Below the pieces are notes generated by a model. That model was given only the letters and a program-made list of their open reading frames with translations. It did no database searches and was not told where the DNA came from. Positions 1 to 8,805 of a DNA stretch of 64,000 nucleotides are shown here, piece by piece (the first letter of the stretch is position 1; every line of letters starts with the position of its first letter). Origin of the DNA: Neptunitalea lumnitzerae (GTDB lineage: Bacteria; Bacteroidota; Bacteroidia; Flavobacteriales; Flavobacteriaceae); the NCBI RefSeq assembly GCF_027924185.1, contig NZ_BRVO01000001.1, positions 558,001 through 622,000 on the forward strand. Reading direction: 5' to 3'. The translations under genes and the position numbers were made by a program.

Positions 1-241
1 ATCCAGCCCCCAAACTATCATTATTCCATAAGAATAGTACATCTAGTAAAAACGGAATTGCTACTATAACCCACCAAATAAGCTTTTTCCTATCATATTT
101 TAACCTATTAAAAGTTAATAGATTAAATGCTACAAATATCAGAATACAAATAGTACTAAATTTTCTGAAAATTAACGTAGAAGCAATTAACAACAGAAAA
201 CTAAAGAAAATCTTATCGTAGTTTCTTTCTAAAATCTTCAT
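1..241 (-). CDS. O-antigen ligase-like membrane protein, N-terminal part
   Basis: The first 80 codons of a minus-strand gene that runs off the left edge of the window. It begins with ATG at 241 (MKILERNYDKIFFSF) and stays open to base 1. The visible part has hydrophobic stretches around residues 11-22, 28-42 and 53-66, then a WNND segment just before the edge. This layout resembles the start of WaaL/O-antigen-ligase-type polymerases in flavobacterial polysaccharide loci, but the periplasmic loop that would prove it lies outside. Its start overlaps the end of the upstream EpsG-like gene by 29 bp, so the two are probably co-transcribed and translationally coupled. The family call is inference from context and N-terminal pattern. 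Confidence 0.6.
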   Translation of the reverse strand, partial: MKILERNYDKIFFSFLLLIASTLIFRKFSTICILIFVAFNLLTFNRLKYDRKKLIWWVIVAIPFLLDVLFLWNNDSLGAG

Positions 242-1280
242 AATAAAATAGATAATATAACAACGGAAAAATACCTGCCTTATGACGCGTAGCAGATCCC
301 AAATCAGGTTCAAAAATACCTTGCACCACAAAGAATGAAAATAAGATGAAAAATAACCATAATTCTTCATTCTTATACCTCCCCTTATCAAGGCATCTTC
401 CAAATCTTTTAAATAAAATGAAAAAAACCAGAAATTGCCACACAATAAATACCATTATGTGTGGAGATTTTAAGTACTTTAATCCATTAAACGGAAGATT
501 TACTGATAAAAAACCATAGACAATACCAATAGACTCACCGTACCAAGTATCTGGCTTTACAGGCGATAAAATCATGGAGTTGGCATTCTCTGACCCTAAA
601 CGCTCTGAATTTACATAATATCTTGTTTTCTCTGATAAAAACACCCCTTTTAAGGCTCCGTAACTAAGTGAAATAAAAATTAAAACAATAAGAGAGGTTG
701 AGATAGCTAAAACTCTTTTGTTTTCTATTCTCAATCTACTAACGTAATACATAACCACTATTAAAACGGATATAAATGCATAATAAGGCCTAAAAAAGAA
801 CGCGTATGTAACTAACATAAGTATTGCTATAGTAACTTTTTTAGATAGCTTATACGAAGCATTTTTAAAAAGAAATACCAAAGCAGCTATAAATAAATAA
901 TTTATAAACTCTTTAGAGGGCATTGATATATAAATGGCTATAACGGCAAACATAAAGTAGATTAAGACATTCTTTATGTTTATGATATGAAAACGTTCTG
1001 GTATACCTATTTTGTAAAGCACAATCATAAAAATACTGTACTGTAAAAAACCTATAAAAGCAAAATGTACGTACCGTAAACCCGTAATTTTATAAAACAA
1101 AATTGTTAAGGGGTAACTACCCACAAATCCTATTTCATTGTACCTATCTAAAATAAGGATGTTTGTATCTAAGAAAAATCGGTGAGGCAAAAATAACGTT
1201 GTGGTACTAGCAATAAGCAAACCTGCTAACGCTAATACAAAAAAGGTTAATTTATTTAGCTTTAAAACTCTACCCCCCAT
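213..1280 (-). CDS. EpsG-family/Wzy-like polysaccharide polymerase
   Basis: A 355-residue integral membrane protein with about ten predicted hydrophobic segments spread over its length. The segment order and the central loop around residues 215-250 (KTRYYVNSERLGSE) are typical of EpsG/Wzy proteins, which join lipid-linked repeat units into a chain at the inner membrane. Wzy proteins are poorly conserved, so the call rests on topology, size and position. It sits at the distal end of the glycan operon, overlaps the preceding glycosyltransferase gene by 11 bp and the next membrane gene by 29 bp. The latter looks ligase-like, so this gene is the better candidate for the repeat-unit polymerase. 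Confidence 0.65.
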   Translation of the reverse strand: MGGRVLKLNKLTFFVLALAGLLIASTTTLFLPHRFFLDTNILILDRYNEIGFVGSYPLTILFYKITGLRYVHFAFIGFLQYSIFMIVLYKIGIPERFHIINIKNVLIYFMFAVIAIYISMPSKEFINYLFIAALVFLFKNASYKLSKKVTIAILMLVTYAFFFRPYYAFISVLIVVMYYVSRLRIENKRVLAISTSLIVLIFISLSYGALKGVFLSEKTRYYVNSERLGSENANSMILSPVKPDTWYGESIGIVYGFLSVNLPFNGLKYLKSPHIMVFIVWQFLVFFILFKRFGRCLDKGRYKNEELWLFFILFSFFVVQGIFEPDLGSATRHKAGIFPLLYYLFYYEDFRKKLR

Positions 1281-2376
1281 TAACTTCGTTATAAATATGT
1301 TCTAATTTCTCAATGTAAATATCTGGACTAAAACAATCGTTAAATAATTCAATTCCTTTAGCACTAAACTGAGCTCTTAGATTTTTATTGTAGTATAAAT
1401 GTTCTATTTTTTCTGCTAAATCATCAGGATTATTCTTTTCGAATAAAAAACCATTATCCCCAGATTTAATAAGCTCCGATGGACCTTCTATATCCGACGC
1501 TATGATGGGTAACCCATATTTAAGCGCTTCTAACAAAACTAATGGCAAACCTTCAAAAATAGAAGGTAGCACAAATATATCTGAATTCTTAAAGTATCCT
1601 GGCGTATTAGCACTAATCCCTTCAAAAAATACTTTATCAGCAATTTCTAAACGATCGCTCTCCGCTAGTAAATCCGCTTTTAAATCTCCATCTCCTACTA
1701 TAACGGCTATTGTATGCTCTTTTACCTCAGCTTTAAGCACTGCAATAGCTTGTAAAAGATTATGAACTGCTTTTTGCTTAGAAAGCCTCCCTATAAATAA
1801 TATTTTAAACTTAGCTGCCTGCTTTTCAAAAATTTCTGGAACCACTTCATTACTAACTACTCTTGATTCTTGTTTTGTTTCTGCTACTGTATTATGCAGC
1901 AGCTTAATTCTTTTAGCGGGAACTTTAAAAACCTTTGCTATTAGTATTTCTAGCTGATTAGAAATGGCTATAACACGTGTTTTAGGGGCTATTACATTAA
2001 ACAATAAGATGTATAGCATATAGTACCCATAATCTAGTATGTTATGCCTGTACTTAGTGTTATGAATTGTTGTAAATGTTCTTACATTTTTTAACCCCTT
2101 AGCCGCTAACAACCCAAATAAATCGGCATGTGTAAGGTGGGTATGCACAATAGTTGGTTTAATTTCCTTTAGCCTAGATTTAAGTACCGACACTATATTT
2201 TTTTGAAGCGGCACCTGTATTACCGTTACCTCATCTGTAAACTCTTCTACTAAATCATCTACCTTAAAGTAAATTACGGTTACATTGTACTTGGCGGCTT
2301 GCCTATTTGCTACAGTTACTAACATTTTCTCGGCACCTCCAACCCCTAATGAAGTTATGATATGTACAATATTCAT
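1270..2376 (-). CDS. Glycosyltransferase family 4 (GT-B fold)
   Basis: A 368-residue cytoplasmic glycosyltransferase of the retaining GT4 family. The N-terminal half begins with the acceptor-side signature GVGGAEKML at residues 11-19. The C-terminal nucleotide-sugar half has the FIGRLSKQK turn near 194-202 and the E-x7-E motif in EGLPLVLLE, with E275 and E283. It should add one sugar to the growing lipid-linked repeat unit at the inner face of the inner membrane. Donor and acceptor cannot be read from the sequence. It follows the sulfotransferase gene by 6 bp and overlaps the polymerase gene by 11 bp, so it is part of the same operon. Confidence 0.88.
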   Translation of the reverse strand: MNIVHIITSLGVGGAEKMLVTVANRQAAKYNVTVIYFKVDDLVEEFTDEVTVIQVPLQKNIVSVLKSRLKEIKPTIVHTHLTHADLFGLLAAKGLKNVRTFTTIHNTKYRHNILDYGYYMLYILLFNVIAPKTRVIAISNQLEILIAKVFKVPAKRIKLLHNTVAETKQESRVVSNEVVPEIFEKQAAKFKILFIGRLSKQKAVHNLLQAIAVLKAEVKEHTIAVIVGDGDLKADLLAESDRLEIADKVFFEGISANTPGYFKNSDIFVLPSIFEGLPLVLLEALKYGLPIIASDIEGPSELIKSGDNGFLFEKNNPDDLAEKIEHLYYNKNLRAQFSAKGIELFNDCFSPDIYIEKLEHIYNEVNGG

Positions 2377-2382
2377 GATTTA

Positions 2383-3291
2383 CTATTTCCAGTCTATTAA
2401 CTCTTTATTTAAAAGCTTTTCTAGTTGTGCAATATCCTCTTTAAAAATAGGTTGTAACAAAGCTATATCGTCCTCTGTAATTCTAAAACTTTTTAAATTC
2501 TTAGCAACAAAATAATCCTTTAAACCCTGAGGTATTAGCTTTTTAATAGACGCAACTACGGGGCCTTTGTTTACTATTAATCTTTGCAACGTCTTATTTT
2601 TTGCTTCTCCAGATGGGTTTAATATTTTCTCTGTATTTATATATTCCACATCAAGTTCTAAAAACTCAAAGATACCTTTCATACCTTGCTCCGTATCCTT
2701 TACAAAATCCTCGTAAATACTAATGTAAATCTTATCAGCATCATAATGCTCTAAAAAATATTGCACTTGCTTACAGTACAAACTAGCCGCTGTATACTGC
2801 CACACCCATTCCCAGTGAGCCTCTTCTCTTTCCTTTTCGGCCGCTATGGCATCTGGTAAACTCAATGTTTCTCTAAGATCTCTTTTTAAGTGTGCATACA
2901 TAGAGAAGGTTCTATTTACCGGATTGCGTAACGATATGATAAGCTTTGGTAATTTATCTTTAGGGTAATATTTATAAATATTAGCAATGGTATTCTTATA
3001 GTAATACAAATAATCTACAGAAGCATCTCCTAAAAACTTCTGCTCTTGACCACTAAATTGGTTTACATAGTCTCCTATTTCTGTAATCATTTCCTGATTC
3101 ACAACATAATCTCCAGGACCTTTAAAATCAGGTGTCATACCCGAGAAAAATCTACATTCCTTAATTTTAGGAATAAATACTTTAGAATGTTGCGCTAAGT
3201 AATCTGCCATAGAAGTGGTACCACATTTGGCCGCCCCTATTATTAAAAAGTCGGGTAATATATATTGCTGGGTACCAACATTACTTATCAT
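2383..3291 (-). CDS. Carbohydrate sulfotransferase (PAPS-dependent)
   Basis: A 302-residue protein of the P-loop sulfotransferase family. The 5'-phosphosulfate-binding loop is GAAKCGTTS at residues 19-27 and the 3'-phosphate-binding motif is SLRNPVNRTFSMYAH, with R122 and S130. These enzymes move sulfate from PAPS to a hydroxyl group, here probably on a sugar of the surface glycan because the gene lies between two glycosyltransferase genes. Gaps are 15 bp upstream and 6 bp downstream, so it is inside the operon. No signal peptide is seen, so it would act in the cytoplasm on a nucleotide- or lipid-linked sugar. The acceptor is unknown. Confidence 0.85.
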   Translation of the reverse strand: MISNVGTQQYILPDFLIIGAAKCGTTSMADYLAQHSKVFIPKIKECRFFSGMTPDFKGPGDYVVNQEMITEIGDYVNQFSGQEQKFLGDASVDYLYYYKNTIANIYKYYPKDKLPKLIISLRNPVNRTFSMYAHLKRDLRETLSLPDAIAAEKEREEAHWEWVWQYTAASLYCKQVQYFLEHYDADKIYISIYEDFVKDTEQGMKGIFEFLELDVEYINTEKILNPSGEAKNKTLQRLIVNKGPVVASIKKLIPQGLKDYFVAKNLKSFRITEDDIALLQPIFKEDIAQLEKLLNKELIDWK

Positions 3292-3306
3292 AGGAATGAA
3301 TTTGTA

Positions 3307-4440
3307 TTAGCGAATGCGTTTTACCAAATCTATATAGTAATTGTAAAAATTAGACTCACTAAAGTTATTTTTAACAATCTCAAAATTCTCTTTAGCAAGA
3401 GTATCTCTTTGCTGTTCAATGGTTTCAAATTGAGCTGCAAATTGCTCCTTTTCATCAATCAGTACTCCATTATTCCATTGAATCATTTCTTTATTACCAC
3501 CAACATTGGTTAGCAAAGGTATACATCCATGTAACATGGCTTCAAGGGTAGAAAAATCAAAAATAGAAAATCTGTGCATACACATGTAATAATGAGAATT
3601 GGTTAAATACTCCATTACGGTAGCATGCGGTAATCTATCTTTAATCCAGGTTATGTGATTTTGCAAACTGTATTTCTCAATTTCTTGTTCTAGAATATCA
3701 GCTAAAGGTCCTTGCCCCAAAAGCGTCCAATGGAAATTTATGTTACGCTCTTTAAGTTGGTTTAAATACTCAGGAACCCTATCTATACCTTTTGCCATAT
3801 TAATTTTTGAAACGGTAATAATTTGCAAAGGTTTATCTGGTTTTTCTATTTGAAATTGTTCATTTTTAATAGGCACACCATTATACAAAACAGCCACAGG
3901 TTTTTGCTCTAAAATTCCTTTAATTTGTGGGTGGGTTTGCATTAATGCCTCTCTAGCTCCCATGGAAGGGAAACCAGTAATTTCAGCATTTTTATAAATG
4001 GTTTTTTCCATATGGTTTAAAAACCATTTCAGTAAAAAACTTTTCTTATAGCCATGTAAATCTGTATACTCTGTATATAAAGAGCCTTGACTATGTTGCA
4101 CCGTTACCAAACGTATATTTTTAAAAAACTTAGTAATCACATAACTATCTATATAATCATGTGATATTATAACCTCGTGGTCTAGCGTTTTAATATGCTT
4201 ATAGCTTGCTCTCATTAACCTAGAGAATGCCATTATGAGCCCTAAAGAGGTTTTTTTAATAGCCATTAACAACCCGTATTTCTTCAGGTTTTCAATGTTA
4301 TCATTTTTCTTCGGAATTAAATAAAAAGCTACATCCTTTTGAAGTTCAGTAGATAGGTATAATTTCTTAACTACCGTGTGTTGCCCACCTTTATTGTACT
4401 CAAGACTATCAATAACAGGCAACATCCCTATTTTTTTCAT
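3307..4440 (-). CDS. Glycosyltransferase, GT4-like
   Basis: A 377-residue protein with a GT-B organisation. The N-terminal part is divergent (KKIGMLPVIDSLEYNKGGQH). The C-terminal part has a recognisable donor domain, with ITVSKINMAKGIDRVPEYL after the linker and a loose E-x7-E region in FSIFDFSTLEAMLHGC, where the first glutamate is replaced by aspartate. It probably adds one sugar during repeat-unit assembly. Its start overlaps the end of glf by 4 bp, which implies coupling with the enzyme making UDP-galactofuranose. A galactofuranosyltransferase role is therefore tempting, but that activity normally belongs to other GT families, so the donor stays open. Confidence 0.75.
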   Translation of the reverse strand: MKKIGMLPVIDSLEYNKGGQHTVVKKLYLSTELQKDVAFYLIPKKNDNIENLKKYGLLMAIKKTSLGLIMAFSRLMRASYKHIKTLDHEVIISHDYIDSYVITKFFKNIRLVTVQHSQGSLYTEYTDLHGYKKSFLLKWFLNHMEKTIYKNAEITGFPSMGAREALMQTHPQIKGILEQKPVAVLYNGVPIKNEQFQIEKPDKPLQIITVSKINMAKGIDRVPEYLNQLKERNINFHWTLLGQGPLADILEQEIEKYSLQNHITWIKDRLPHATVMEYLTNSHYYMCMHRFSIFDFSTLEAMLHGCIPLLTNVGGNKEMIQWNNGVLIDEKEQFAAQFETIEQQRDTLAKENFEIVKNNFSESNFYNYYIDLVKRIR

Positions 4441-5537
4441 ATACTTTTAGCTTTTTTTAATGCACTACCAATAACCTGGTGCATATCGTAGTATTTATAT
4501 TCTGCTAATCTTCCTCCAAAGATAATATCTTTTTCATTATCGGCTAGCGCCTTATATTTTCTAAACATTTCAGAGTTTATGGCATCGTTTACAGGGTAAT
4601 AAGGTTCTTTACTTTCATCCCATTCCTGCGGATATTCTCTAGTAATAACGGTTTTCTCCTGCGTACCAAACTCAAAATGCTTGTGTTCTATAATTCTTGT
4701 AAAAGGAGTTTCTCTATCTGTATAATTTACTACAGCATTCCCTTGATAATTAGCTGTATCTTTCACTTCTGTTTTAAACTCTAACGATCTATAAGCCAGT
4801 TTTCCAAACTGAAAATTATAATACTCATCTATCTTTCCTGTAAAAACAATTTTATCTGCTATGCTTTCAAAGTATGCCTTCTCTTTGAAAAAGTCTACCT
4901 CTGTTTTCACCTCAATTCCATCTAACAAGCCATCTATTAGCTTATTGTAGCCACCTATTGGTATGCCTTGATACTTATCTTTAAAATAATTATTATCAAA
5001 CGTAAAACGCACCGGAAGCCTTTTAATAATAAAAGCAGGCAATTCAGTTGCCTTTCTACCCCATTGTTTTTCTGTATACCCTTTAATCAGTTTTTCATAT
5101 ACATCTACCCCGACCAAAGACAGTGCTTGTTCTTCTAAATTCTGAGGATTTGTAATGTTCAAATCCTTTATCTGCTCATCAATTTTAGCCTTTGCCTCAT
5201 CAGGTGTTTTTACCCCCCACAATTGATAAAAGGTGTTCATGTTAAAAGGTAAATTATAAAGCTTACCATTGTAATTTGCTATGGGTGCATTGGTAAACCT
5301 ATTAAACTCCACAAATGAGTTTACATAATCCCAAATTTCTCTATCATTGGTATGAAAAATATGTGCTCCGTATTTATGCACATTAATACCTTCTACATTT
5401 TCACAATAAATATTACCTCCAATATGAGAACGCTTATCTATTACTAAGCATTTTTTACCTTTTTTATATGCTTCATGTGCAAACACACAACCAAAAAGTC
5501 CAGATCCTACTATAAGGTAATCGTATTTTAAATCCAT
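4437..5537 (-). CDS. glf: UDP-galactopyranose mutase
   Basis: A 366-residue flavoenzyme that interconverts UDP-galactopyranose and UDP-galactofuranose in the cytoplasm. The FAD-binding Rossmann motif is VGSGLFGCVFAHEA near residues 10-23, followed by DKRSHIGGNIY and KYGAHIFHT, which are typical of the family. TEKQWGRKATELP carries the conserved substrate-binding tryptophan, and FGGRLAEYKYYDMHQ near the C-terminus completes the flavin site. The length is normal. It heads the last part of the glycan operon, 155 bp after the flippase gene and overlapping the next glycosyltransferase by 4 bp. Its presence predicts galactofuranose in the surface polysaccharide. Confidence 0.95.
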   Translation of the reverse strand: MDLKYDYLIVGSGLFGCVFAHEAYKKGKKCLVIDKRSHIGGNIYCENVEGINVHKYGAHIFHTNDREIWDYVNSFVEFNRFTNAPIANYNGKLYNLPFNMNTFYQLWGVKTPDEAKAKIDEQIKDLNITNPQNLEEQALSLVGVDVYEKLIKGYTEKQWGRKATELPAFIIKRLPVRFTFDNNYFKDKYQGIPIGGYNKLIDGLLDGIEVKTEVDFFKEKAYFESIADKIVFTGKIDEYYNFQFGKLAYRSLEFKTEVKDTANYQGNAVVNYTDRETPFTRIIEHKHFEFGTQEKTVITREYPQEWDESKEPYYPVNDAINSEMFRKYKALADNEKDIIFGGRLAEYKYYDMHQVIGSALKKAKSI

Positions 5538-5692
5538 ATCTTATTTTTCAATACCGTGTTAGAAGTATTTTTCTTTAACCCACCAAATAAACGAAATTTA
5601 AGAGGCATTTAAAATCATAACCTCGTAAAATTATCTTGATACATTAAGTAATTAACAACGTAACAATGTTAGAAGCAGTATAGGAGAGAAAT
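5538..5692. other. Intergenic gap inside glycan operon
   Basis: This 155 bp gap is the only sizeable break in the minus-strand polysaccharide operon, between the flippase gene and glf. No TAnnTTTG box, clear hairpin or small ORF was recognised. It may hold a secondary promoter for the variable glycosyltransferase part of the locus, but nothing in it proves this. Confidence 0.4.
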
Positions 5693-6964
5693 CTAAACCG
5701 ATAACTTTTTGGGTTTCCACAAACCGTTTTTAACGCAGAACCAATAAGTACCTGCGGTAACAAAGGTTTCTGTTGTTATGGTTACATAAGCTACATTGAG
5801 TAACGTAAAACTAACAAACTTCCATATTATAAACATCTGTACTGCATAAAATAGTCCAGAAGCCACTATAATACGGCTAAATACTTTATTAAAACCAAAC
5901 GGAATTAATAAGTATAAACCAAACACATTACTCATAGCTATAATAGGTACTGTAACGGTAAGAATATCAATCACTTTTTTTGAAGGTAACATTTCCTTTC
6001 CTCCTAAAAATACCACTACATGCTCAGACAATACAACCATACATAAGCTTAAAAGCACGTTAACAACAAGAATTAGTTTGAATGCTTTTTTGATAAAACC
6101 TATATTTTTATCTCTGCTTATTCTAGGAAATATCGACTGATTAATCATGTTCTGCGGTACTTTTAACATGTTAATAATCTTTTCAGCCAAATCATAATAT
6201 GCCACATCAACCATTCCTAAAAATGCACCAATGATAACCTTGTTACTACTTACGTACAGTTTCATAGAAAGTTGCGAAACAAAAATGGGTAATGCCTCTT
6301 TAAAGTAAAACTTTAAGGCTTGAAAAGTAGGTATAACAAATGCTACTTTATGCTTTTTAAATACGATATAAAGAGCAATAACACCTCCTACTATAACTCC
6401 TATACCATTTAAAATAGGCACGTATAAATAATCGCTTTCCTCTTTAATAAACAAAAAGATAAGACCAAAGAAAACCACCTTGGTTAAAACTGTAATATAG
6501 GTGATGTACTTCATCTCCTCTATTCCTTGAAAGTACCATATCGGAAAAATAATGTCGTTCAGGCAGAGCCAAAGACTTAAATAAAATAGTAATTTATAAT
6601 TGCCACCCTCTGGTAAAAAGAACAAAACTATTGCCAAAATAAGAACCGATGCTACAAATAATACACCCTTCAGCAAAAAGATACTGCTTACAATCTCTCC
6701 TAGTTTCTTCTTATCATCTCTATGAATACTTACCTCTTTGGTTGCTGCAATGTTAAACCCAAAACCCACTAAAATTACTAAGTATCCTATAATAGCCTCA
6801 GCAAAAACAACCAGTCCGTATTTTTCGCCCCCTAAAACTTTAATCAAATATGGGTAAACAACCAACGGAAGCAACAAATTAATAACTCTTATAATACTTA
6901 AATAAGAGAAATTTTTAAGTAACACCCTATTGTTAGCAACTAAGCTGGCTATTCGTTCTTTCAT
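5693..6964 (-). CDS. Polysaccharide flippase (Wzx-like)
   Basis: A 423-residue multispanning membrane protein of the MOP flippase superfamily (polysaccharide biosynthesis protein). The N-terminal region after the first helix, with PLVVYPYLIKVLGGEKYGLVV near residues 32-52, is the family signature, and about twelve hydrophobic segments follow. It is expected to move undecaprenyl-linked repeat units across the inner membrane to the periplasmic polymerase. It begins 3 bp after the WbpP-like epimerase gene and is followed by the 155 bp gap. Together with the EpsG-like and Wzz-like genes it makes a Wzy-dependent pathway. Confidence 0.88.
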   Translation of the reverse strand: MKERIASLVANNRVLLKNFSYLSIIRVINLLLPLVVYPYLIKVLGGEKYGLVVFAEAIIGYLVILVGFGFNIAATKEVSIHRDDKKKLGEIVSSIFLLKGVLFVASVLILAIVLFFLPEGGNYKLLFYLSLWLCLNDIIFPIWYFQGIEEMKYITYITVLTKVVFFGLIFLFIKEESDYLYVPILNGIGVIVGGVIALYIVFKKHKVAFVIPTFQALKFYFKEALPIFVSQLSMKLYVSSNKVIIGAFLGMVDVAYYDLAEKIINMLKVPQNMINQSIFPRISRDKNIGFIKKAFKLILVVNVLLSLCMVVLSEHVVVFLGGKEMLPSKKVIDILTVTVPIIAMSNVFGLYLLIPFGFNKVFSRIIVASGLFYAVQMFIIWKFVSFTLLNVAYVTITTETFVTAGTYWFCVKNGLWKPKKLSV

Positions 6965-6967
6965 ACA

Positions 6968-7951
6968 TTATAACGTAGCTAAAAACCATTGTACCGTTTG
7001 TTGTAAGCCTTGCTCAAACTTTACGGTAGGTGCATACCCCAACAATTGTTCTGCTTTTTCTATAGATGCCAATGAATGTTTTACATCTCCTTTTCTCTCA
7101 GGCCCGTATATAGGCTCTTCAGGAGCATTATAACCATTAAAAACCAACGCTTCTTTTATAGCAAAAAACAATTCGTTTAAATTGGTATTCTCTCCACAAG
7201 CCACATTGTACACCGTGTTTATAGCGTCTGGATTATCAGTTAAAGCTGCTAACTGATTCATCTGAACCACATTATCTATATACGTAAAATCTCGGCTATG
7301 CTCCCCTGTACCATTTATGACAGGTTGCTCTCCTTCCCTCATCAGGTTAATAAACTTAGGTATAACCGCAGCATATGCTCCGTTAGGGTCTTGCTTAGGG
7401 CCAAATACATTAAAGTAACGTAAACCAATAGTTTCTATACCATAGGTGGTAGCAAACACTTTTGCATATAACTCGTTTACATATTTGGTAACCGCGTATG
7501 GCGACAGAGGATTTCCTATAATATCTTCTTGCTTAGGTAAATCTGGGTGATCTCCGTAAGTAGAAGAACTGGCAGCATACACAAAACGCTTTACATTGTT
7601 TTCTTTTACTGCCCACAACATATTTAAAAACCCAGAAATGTTTACTGCATTACTTGTAATAGGATCGTTAATAGAACGTGGTACCGAACCTAAAGCTGCC
7701 TGATGCAATACTATATCTACCCCTAGGGTAGCTTTTTTACAAGTCTCTAAGTCTCTAATATCTCCTTCAATAAATGTAAAATTAGACTTCTCTAAATGCG
7801 CTTCAATATTCTTTAAATGCCCTGTAGCCAGGTTGTCTAAACAAACTACGGTATTATTTTGCTTTAGTAAAACCTCTATCAGATTAGAACCAATAAATCC
7901 GGCTCCACCAGTTACTAAAACTTTCTTATTTTCAATAATTCTGTTACTCAT
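6968..7951 (-). CDS. UDP-N-acetylglucosamine 4-epimerase (WbpP/TviC type)
   Basis: A 327-residue extended short-chain dehydrogenase. The NAD-binding motif is GGAGFIGS at residues 15-22 and the catalytic residues appear as SSS 128-130, Y152 and K156 (YAVTK). The sequence around ALGSVPRSINDP and FNVFGPKQDPNGAYAAVIP is characteristic of the WbpP/TviC group, which epimerises UDP-GlcNAc and UDP-GalNAc or their uronic acid forms. Its partner is the dehydrogenase at 8806-10056. Together they should supply UDP-GalNAc-uronic acid. The gene overlaps rfbD by 4 bp and lies 3 bp before the flippase gene. UDP-glucuronate 4-epimerase activity is a less likely alternative. Confidence 0.85.
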   Translation of the reverse strand: MSNRIIENKKVLVTGGAGFIGSNLIEVLLKQNNTVVCLDNLATGHLKNIEAHLEKSNFTFIEGDIRDLETCKKATLGVDIVLHQAALGSVPRSINDPITSNAVNISGFLNMLWAVKENNVKRFVYAASSSTYGDHPDLPKQEDIIGNPLSPYAVTKYVNELYAKVFATTYGIETIGLRYFNVFGPKQDPNGAYAAVIPKFINLMREGEQPVINGTGEHSRDFTYIDNVVQMNQLAALTDNPDAINTVYNVACGENTNLNELFFAIKEALVFNGYNAPEEPIYGPERKGDVKHSLASIEKAEQLLGYAPTVKFEQGLQQTVQWFLATL

Positions 7952-8799
7952 AAATACTTTTTAAGGCAGTTTTGTAAACTTGTTTTCCAATCGGGAATAT
8001 CTACTTTAAATTGCGCTATAGTGTTAGAAGTATCTAAAACACTATATTCAGGTCTTTTTGCTGGTGTAGGATACTCGGTAGTCGGAATAGCATGTACAAC
8101 AACATCTTTCTGTGCATACTCAAATATAGCACTTGCAAATGTGTGCCAGCTAATACTACCTTTATTAGAGTAGTGATAAATACCATAATTAGTTGACTTA
8201 CTACTTACTATTTCCACTAAAAATTTTGCCAAATCCATAGCATAGGTAGGGGCGCCAATTTGGTCAGCCACCACATTCAATTCGTTTTTGGTTTCAGCCA
8301 ACCTAAGCATCGTCTTCATAAAATTTCCTCCAAACTCAGAATATACCCATGAAGTTCTAATTATAAAATATGTATCTAGTATCTCTTGAACATAGGTTTC
8401 TCCTTTTAACTTTGAAGCTCCATAAACTCCCAAAGGGTTTGTAGCATCTGTTATTTTGTAAGGCTCTTTAGCTGTACCGTCAAAAACAAAATCGGTTGAA
8501 ATATGTACAAGAACAGCATTATGAAATTTACATTGTTCCGACAGTATTCTTACTGCTTCTGCATTTACGTTATACACTGTTTCAGCATGATTCTCTGCCT
8601 TATCTACCGCGGTATAAGCTGCACAGTTGATAACCGTATCTGGTTGGTGTTCAGAAAAAAAATCTGAAACCTCTTCAACATCTGTTATATCAAGATCTAT
8701 GGATGATGCAAAAATCCATTCAAGATTCTCATATTCAGCAGCTACCTCCTGAATACATGTACCTAATTGTCCGCTTGCTCCGGTAACTAATATTTTCAT
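7948..8799 (-). CDS. rfbD: dTDP-4-dehydrorhamnose reductase
   Basis: A 283-residue reductase for the last step of dTDP-L-rhamnose synthesis, using NAD(P)H in the cytoplasm. The cofactor loop is TGASGQLG near residues 6-13. The catalytic triad is T102, Y126 and K130 (STDFVFDG and YGASK). Length is normal for RmlD. In this operon rfbD is separated from rfbC by the WbpO-like dehydrogenase gene instead of directly following it, so the rhamnose and uronic-acid pathways are interleaved. It lies 6 bp after the dehydrogenase gene and overlaps the epimerase gene by 4 bp. Confidence 0.95.
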   Translation of the reverse strand: MKILVTGASGQLGTCIQEVAAEYENLEWIFASSIDLDITDVEEVSDFFSEHQPDTVINCAAYTAVDKAENHAETVYNVNAEAVRILSEQCKFHNAVLVHISTDFVFDGTAKEPYKITDATNPLGVYGASKLKGETYVQEILDTYFIIRTSWVYSEFGGNFMKTMLRLAETKNELNVVADQIGAPTYAMDLAKFLVEIVSSKSTNYGIYHYSNKGSISWHTFASAIFEYAQKDVVVHAIPTTEYPTPAKRPEYSVLDTSNTIAQFKVDIPDWKTSLQNCLKKYL

Positions 8800-8805
8800 T
8801 ATCTA

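Noticed and set aside
1970-1985. AACACGTGTT palindrome
   Set aside because: Palindromic but arms do not match parS; inside a glycosyltransferase gene.
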